A stretch of DNA of 10,318 nucleotides, taken from Desulfobulbaceae bacterium (lineage in GTDB: Bacteria > Desulfobacterota > Desulfobulbia > Desulfobulbales > SURF-16). The DNA lies in NCBI GenBank assembly GCA_024763495.1, contig JANTFJ010000062.1:1-10318 (forward strand), given 5' to 3'. Positions 6,486 to 10,318 of the stretch are shown piece by piece (position 1 is the first letter of the stretch; every line of letters begins with the position of its first letter). The notes beneath the pieces were generated by a model. The model worked only from the letters and a program-made list of their open reading frames with translations, was not told the origin of the DNA and did no database searches. The translations under genes were made by a program, and so were the position numbers.

Positions 6486-8504
6486 TCATTTCTTCCATGG
6501 TCTTCTGCAGTGTCTCTTTTTGACTGCCATAAGGTCATCTATCTTGTCAAAGACCTGGCCTGTGACTGTGATAAATTTAAGAGATATTTTATAGTCATCC
6601 GCTTCTATCAGGGTATAGCCGTGCTGAGAGGTGAGAACATCCGGTTCCCATGGAGTATCTTCACGTGAGTAGTAAGGCGCTCCCCCCGTGCCCGATGTTA
6701 CAAAATATGTAGGATAGACAAAATCGGGATTTGCAGAGTACTGATCCAGGATGCCGTCACCGTCCATGTCATCCCCGGGAAGACCAACAGGGGTTTTATC
6801 ATCAATCAGAAGCCTGTAATATTCATGCTCATCAGCGCCAAGCACTGCGGCAACCTTGGAGCTTGACGAGACAGCCTTCCAGAAACGGTTTCTAACTTCT
6901 ATAATTCCAGGACCGGCTGGCTCTACCTCTCCTGTATCCTCATTAAGGCTGTAGGCTCTTATGTTGTTATTGCCTCGCCACCACATTGCATCCTTCACAT
7001 GACCGCCACATGGCCATACAGGTTCCTGCGCATAAAGCAGAACATACTTGACAGTGTGATTGTTCTCCGCCTTTTCAAGCTCCTGCTCTATCCACTCCAG
7101 CTGATCCGGCATTATATAACCTTCAGGGGATCCGCCATAAGCCGGGACCTGACCATTGCTGGTCCACCAGTAATTGTTGTTGAAAGAGATAATGAACACA
7201 GGGCCGTACTGGAAAGAATAGACATTTTCCATGTAAGTGGGCCTGCGGCTGTCAGAAGGCTCAGGACCGTTTTCAGGATTATAGAACATATCCGCGAAAA
7301 CAGTTTCGGCGCTCGATGTTTCATACGGCCATTTATCCATGGAAAGCCCGTAATGACTGCCGTCATCAAACGTATTGAGCAGTGTTTCATGATTGCCCAT
7401 GCCGGGATAAACAGGATGTGAGCGCCAGAAGCCTGAAACCGCCTGCTTCCAGCCTGTAAGCTGAAGTTTAAAGTCTTCAGTATCGGTGGTATAGCCATTA
7501 ACAAGATCACCGCCGAAAATCATAAGATCAGCCTCTTTCCTGTAGGCATCCTGGGCAATCCAGTTGAGAATTTTAAAATTAACCCCCATGCAGGTTCTCT
7601 CGCCACCTCCCACACCTTCACGGCTGTCGCCTGCAAACGCGATCCCTACCCTGCCCCTGCCGGCTTTTGGCGCGGTCCTGAATTCGTAACGATTGGAAAC
7701 AGTCTGCCCGGCTCCGGAAGTCTCGCAGCTTACAAAGTAGAAATACCTGGTGTCAGGCCTGAGTCCGCTTACCTCGACGGCATGCTCGGCACCATCAGAA
7801 GATTCGTCAACAGTAAAAGCCTTATTCATTTTCTTGTTTCTGGCCACTGTAACGCTGCCTCGACAGGCACGGTCGGTATCCCACGTAATTATAACGGATG
7901 TTGGATCATCGCTGTTTACCATTGACAGGAAAGGCCCCTGAAGAATGGTGGTTAACGGTGTATATTCATCACCGGAACGGGCGAAACTTGCCAGGCTGTT
8001 ATAAAAGCCCAGATGTTCGATATCTGCTCCGTCCATTCTCCAGAGATCAAGTCGATAACCTATGGTGGGTGTCATCTCCCAGCCCTGGCCCTCCGGCCAG
8101 TTATTGGCATTATATTTTGCTTTGAAAAAATCGGATATTCTGAGAGTACCGGTTCCGTTAACTATGGAACTGCTCTTCCTGAACCTGAAGTAATCCATGT
8201 CAGCCTGGCCTGCCTCAAAAGGATACGGGCCGGTGTACACGGTTCCCATAAGTGTGGGATCTTCCAGATCAATAATCATGCCTTTCCCATCAGCGTCAGG
8301 ACCTGTTATGTTGTTGATCTGATCATATGTAACCTGATTTCGGATTCCTCCATCTTTAACCGGAAGGTCCGGGATCTTTACCGGCAAAGGTTCATTGTTG
8401 CCGTATGCCGATACGCTCCATATGGAAACAATCATGCATAATGATAACAACCTTGCCATGCCTCTGAAAAATTTTTTTTGTATAGAAGGGCTTCGCTCCT
8501 TCAT
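6486..8504 (-). CDS. Exported purple acid phosphatase-like metallophosphoesterase (large)
   Basis: A 672-residue protein. A signal peptide (KK/R stretch, then LLSLCMIVSIWSVSA, cleavage near residue 33-35) is followed by about 150 residues I do not recognise. A fibronectin-III-like domain comes next (about 186-278, with SVIITWDTD and VSGLRPDTRYFYFV), as in purple acid phosphatases. The catalytic blocks are AGDSREG (291-297), GGDLVNG (331-337), GMGNHET (368-374), YAQEPVW (491-497) and GADEHEYYR (556-564). The His usually found in the fourth block appears replaced by Ala-Gln, and the first His of GHxH by Asp558. DMDGDGILD (579-587) matches a calcium-binding D-x-D-x-D-G loop. A strong AGGAGG (8517-8512) lies 7 bases before the ATG. 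It probably hydrolyses phosphate esters in the periplasm or outside the cell. The smaller phosphoesterase lies directly downstream. Confidence 0.9.
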   Translation of the reverse strand: MKERSPSIQKKFFRGMARLLSLCMIVSIWSVSAYGNNEPLPVKIPDLPVKDGGIRNQVTYDQINNITGPDADGKGMIIDLEDPTLMGTVYTGPYPFEAGQADMDYFRFRKSSSIVNGTGTLRISDFFKAKYNANNWPEGQGWEMTPTIGYRLDLWRMDGADIEHLGFYNSLASFARSGDEYTPLTTILQGPFLSMVNSDDPTSVIITWDTDRACRGSVTVARNKKMNKAFTVDESSDGAEHAVEVSGLRPDTRYFYFVSCETSGAGQTVSNRYEFRTAPKAGRGRVGIAFAGDSREGVGGGERTCMGVNFKILNWIAQDAYRKEADLMIFGGDLVNGYTTDTEDFKLQLTGWKQAVSGFWRSHPVYPGMGNHETLLNTFDDGSHYGLSMDKWPYETSSAETVFADMFYNPENGPEPSDSRRPTYMENVYSFQYGPVFIISFNNNYWWTSNGQVPAYGGSPEGYIMPDQLEWIEQELEKAENNHTVKYVLLYAQEPVWPCGGHVKDAMWWRGNNNIRAYSLNEDTGEVEPAGPGIIEVRNRFWKAVSSSSKVAAVLGADEHEYYRLLIDDKTPVGLPGDDMDGDGILDQYSANPDFVYPTYFVTSGTGGAPYYSREDTPWEPDVLTSQHGYTLIEADDYKISLKFITVTGQVFDKIDDLMAVKKRHCRRPWKK

Positions 8505-8536
8505 TTTCCTTCCTCCTTTTTACGTACCAGCTTTAA

Positions 8537-8562
8537 TATTGCCCTTGAGAACAGGGACAATA
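8537..8562 (-). promoter_or_regulatory. Hairpin in the leader of the large phosphoesterase
   Basis: TATTGCCCT (8537-8545) pairs with AGGG-A-CAATA (8553-8562), giving nine pairs with one bulged base and a 7-base loop. It lies about 30 bases upstream of the phosphoesterase start, just before the AGGAGG site. It could stabilise the mRNA or affect translation. No T-run follows on the minus strand, so it is unlikely to be a terminator. Confidence 0.4.
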
Positions 8563-8695
8563 ATGTAATAAAGACGGCCACACTCGGGATTTGAGTAGGC
8601 TTTTCACCTCCAATTTGAACCTTTTAAATATCCTGAAATAAAAAATGTGATTTACTGATAGCTGTGCTCCAGGGGCTGTGCGGTCAGAGCAAATC

Positions 8696-8707
8696 ATCAC
8701 CTCCTTT
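8696..8707 (-). promoter_or_regulatory. Full-length Shine-Dalgarno-like sequence before a two-codon frame
   Basis: The minus strand reads AAAGGAGGTGAT, a full match to the 3' end of 16S rRNA. The only start at normal distance is TTG (8692-8690), which gives TTG CTC then TGA. The nearer ATG at 8697 is only 2 bases from GGAGG; it opens a frame of roughly 50 codons that I do not recognise. Either this is a relic of a lost small gene or a minimal regulatory frame in the leader of the phosphoesterase transcript. Confidence 0.3.
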
Positions 8708-8966
8708 CACTTCATGCCATATATTCCGGGACAAAGGTCATGAAAGTCTTAATGCATGACTTTAATTCATCCCGCCCGACATAAAGCTTTTTGGATATTT
8801 CAATTAACGCAATATATCTGACGGGAAAATGATCCTTTTATCCTCGGTCATCAGTATTGCATATAATTGTTAATATTTTTTTAAGGTTTGATGATGAAAC
8901 GGTTAGGAAAGAACGGAACGAAGATTGCCTGTATTTATATTACCGGGGGAAAATCTCAAAACAGGG

Positions 8967-8998
8967 AAAACAGGGAGGAAACATTTTCAGCCTGTTTT
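8967..8998. repeat. 8-bp hairpin, AAAACAGG/CCTGTTTT
   Basis: AAAACAGG (8967-8974) is exactly complementary to CCTGTTTT (8991-8998) around a 16-base loop. On the minus strand the stem ends in TTTT and is followed by CCCTGTTTT. It lies about 170 bases past the stop of the CofD-related gene and might end that transcript. The left arm is the second copy of a tandem AAAACAGGG, so two alternative pairings are possible. Confidence 0.4.
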
Positions 8999-9013
8999 TA
9001 TAAAGGTCATGAT

Positions 9014-9035
9014 TCAGGGTTGATAAACACCCTGA
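9014..9035. repeat. 7-bp hairpin, TCAGGGT/ACCCTGA
   Basis: TCAGGGT (9014-9020) pairs exactly with ACCCTGA (9029-9035) around an 8-base loop, about 135 bases past the stop of the CofD-related gene. No T-run follows on the minus strand. It may act with the hairpin at 8967-8998 as a transcript-end structure, or be incidental. Confidence 0.35.
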
Positions 9036-9169
9036 TTTAAGTTACTTCAACTGCAAAATTAATCTGTTGGATCCAGTGTCAGTGGTTGCGGAAGGCAGGT
9101 TTGAAACCCATAATGAGATGTACCCCCACATTTTTCCAATTGCTGGAAAGGCAATTTGTGATTTGCCGC

Positions 9170-10318
9170 CTATGAGAGAGAAAGGAGTACCTGAGCCAGT
9201 CTGTTACTATCGTGCCTGGATGTCTGTTCGCTATCCACAACAGGCAGATCAATAATTTCAATTCCCCGATGAGAAAGCCATGTCTTATCGACTTCACCGT
9301 TGTATCCCCCTTTTCCCGAATCTATCAGAATAAATTTCAGGACATCATGATCCATGATCTTTTTATTGTCCCGCTTCAGGTAATAAAGGAGGACTTTTAT
9401 CTGATCCATAACCGTCATTCCATAGGTCTCAGGGTCATGGCCGGTATTGGGAATATATATTTTGGGGCAGTCATTTTCAGATATTGCCGTTCCTATGCCG
9501 GCAGGAAGCAGGTTAGCAATTATACTTGAAAAAAAGCTTCCCATGGGATAACAGATAAGATCAGCCTTCTTTATAAGATCTTTTATTTTAGATTTACTAT
9601 GAGGCTTTACCTCCTGCGGATTTTCACGACTGGCTGAAAGATAGATTTTTCTTATTCCTGATGCTATAGGACGTGTCTCCTTGCCGGTAATAAGGTGCTG
9701 TCCTATAATAATGTCACCATTGGCAAGCTCCACTGCAAGATGATAATCCTTAGAGATAACCGGCCTTACAACCCCCCTTACCTCAACCATGCGGGAATAC
9801 AGGAAGATTACAGGATCAATCTTCCTGTCATACTCAAGATAACCTGATGTAAGAACAATATTGCCGATACTGGCCCCTCTGAAATCAAAATCTTCAGGTT
9901 TTTTATCCCTGAATAATCGCAGATGGTGCAGAATTATCTGTTTCCTTGGATCGGGAATGGGCCGTACCAGAGGATGAGAACCATCACATATTTGATCAAA
10001 CTCAGAGGCGAGTTCCCTGAAAGATGCCTTCCTGGGCAGCCTGTAGGCAAAGAGTGCATAGATTTCAGGATTACCCCGCACACTCTGATCAGCCAAAGCC
10101 ATAAGCCGGTTTCGTATATCGCCGATTGCAGGCATGCTGAAAGCCTTCCTCAATTTTGCAGAGCTTCCTCCTGAATCAAAAGGCGTGATAAGGTGAATAG
10201 AATTATGGGTAAACCTTATCAGTTTCCTGCTCAGGCCATGCAGCGCTGTCCCGCCGCTGAAAAAAAGTATGCGCGGGCCTAACTCAGATACTCTTCTGAA
10301 GCGAGCGATCCTTATCTT
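9170..10318 (-). CDS. CofD-related protein of GAK-system type, 5' end outside the window
   Basis: The frame is open to the right edge of the window, giving 382 visible residues. The TTG at 10153 is an internal Leu codon and not the start, because the 55 codons before it carry conserved family sequence: GPRILFFSGGTALHGLS (14-30) and HLITPFDSGGSSAK (42-55). Further matches to the CofD/YvcK superfamily are DIRNRLMALAD (67-77), GASIGNIVLTSGYL (148-161), YPMGSFFSSIIANLLPAGIG (257-276) and IPNTGHD (289-295). CofD itself is a 2-phospholactate transferase in F420 synthesis, and YvcK relatives bind UDP-sugars. This version, with SGGT and PFDSGGSSA, fits the CofD-related member of the 'GAK system', found with an ATP-grasp enzyme and amphi-Trp/XXXCH proteins mostly in deltaproteobacteria. 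Its role is unknown. Those partners, if present, would be mainly beyond the right edge, as none are in this window. Confidence 0.88.
   Translation of the reverse strand, partial: KIRIARFRRVSELGPRILFFSGGTALHGLSRKLIRFTHNSIHLITPFDSGGSSAKLRKAFSMPAIGDIRNRLMALADQSVRGNPEIYALFAYRLPRKASFRELASEFDQICDGSHPLVRPIPDPRKQIILHHLRLFRDKKPEDFDFRGASIGNIVLTSGYLEYDRKIDPVIFLYSRMVEVRGVVRPVISKDYHLAVELANGDIIIGQHLITGKETRPIASGIRKIYLSASRENPQEVKPHSKSKIKDLIKKADLICYPMGSFFSSIIANLLPAGIGTAISENDCPKIYIPNTGHDPETYGMTVMDQIKVLLYYLKRDNKKIMDHDVLKFILIDSGKGGYNGEVDKTWLSHRGIEIIDLPVVDSEQTSRHDSNRLAQVLLSLS

Larger units (their letters stand above)
8505..9169. other. 665-base non-coding region upstream of the phosphoesterase pair
   Basis: I find no convincing gene on either strand. 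The region runs from the stop of the CofD-related gene to the start of the large phosphoesterase, so it should hold the end of the first transcript and the promoter of the second. It contains hairpins at 8537-8562, 8967-8998 and 9014-9035. An AT-rich block lies around 8855-8885. An 11-base direct repeat, AAAGGTCATGA, occurs at 8733-8743 and 9002-9012. A tandem 9-base repeat, AAAACAGGG, occurs twice at 8958-8975. Minus-strand Shine-Dalgarno-like sites lie at 8704-8700 and near 8610. I cannot pick a promoter with confidence. Confidence 0.6.

Noticed and set aside
7112..7510. 132-residue minus-strand frame inside the large phosphatase gene
   Set aside because: It is a shifted-frame shadow of the GGDLVNG to GMGNHET catalytic region, which is intact in the main frame.
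8696..8707. Fragment of the 3' end of a 16S rRNA gene (ATCACCTCCTTT on the plus strand)
   Set aside because: The match stops at 12 bases with no further rRNA sequence on either side. A strong Shine-Dalgarno sequence on the minus strand explains it.
8733..8763. PhoB box upstream of the phosphatase genes
   Set aside because: GTCAT-like elements occur (8738-8742 and inverted at 8755-8759), but they are inverted rather than direct repeats and do not match the CTGTCAT spacing expected of a Pho box.
10151..10153. TTG as the start of the CofD-related gene
   Set aside because: The frame continues upstream to the window edge and encodes conserved superfamily sequence there (FFSGGTAL, PFDSGGSSAK), so TTG is an internal leucine codon.

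Overview
The window looks like a piece of a Gram-negative bacterial chromosome, most likely from a Desulfobacterota (deltaproteobacterial) lineage. Three things point there: the moderate base composition, a CofD-related gene of the 'GAK system' type, and a dispersed repeat built from 9-base ATCCTGTTA-like units. That placement is inferred from familiarity with these families and not from a marker gene. Every gene I can support is on the minus strand; the long plus-strand frames are shadows of them.

In order of transcription (right to left): (1) 10318-9170 is a 5'-truncated CofD-related protein whose reading frame stays open to the window edge. (2) 9169-8505 is a 665-base non-coding stretch with several hairpins and stacked Shine-Dalgarno-like sites. 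(3) 8504-6486 and 6372-5305 are two exported calcineurin-fold metallophosphoesterases in tandem: a large one resembling purple acid phosphatase, and a smaller one. They are separated by 113 bases that contain a perfect 12-bp hairpin, and are followed by a GC-rich hairpin with a T-tract (5206-5141), probably the end of that transcript. (4) 5064-4675 is a decayed C-terminal remnant of a PhoH-family ATPase. (5) 4678-2246, 2274-1267 and 1270-221 form a tight, overlapping set: an 810-residue protein I do not recognise, a phosphatidylserine decarboxylase and a divergent Lgt-family membrane protein. (6) 1-220 is non-coding, with an inverted repeat of 9-base units and a second AT-rich inverted repeat.

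The part most likely to be undescribed is the compact operon 5064-221. An orphan 810-residue protein is joined, by overlapping genes and so probably by translational coupling, to an enzyme that makes phosphatidylethanolamine and to a polytopic relative of the prolipoprotein diacylglyceryl transferase. A phospholipid-dependent envelope or protein-modification pathway is a reasonable inference, but no substrate is visible in the sequence. The two exported phosphoesterases share unusual replacements of metal-site histidines, and they probably work together outside the cytoplasm on phosphate esters.
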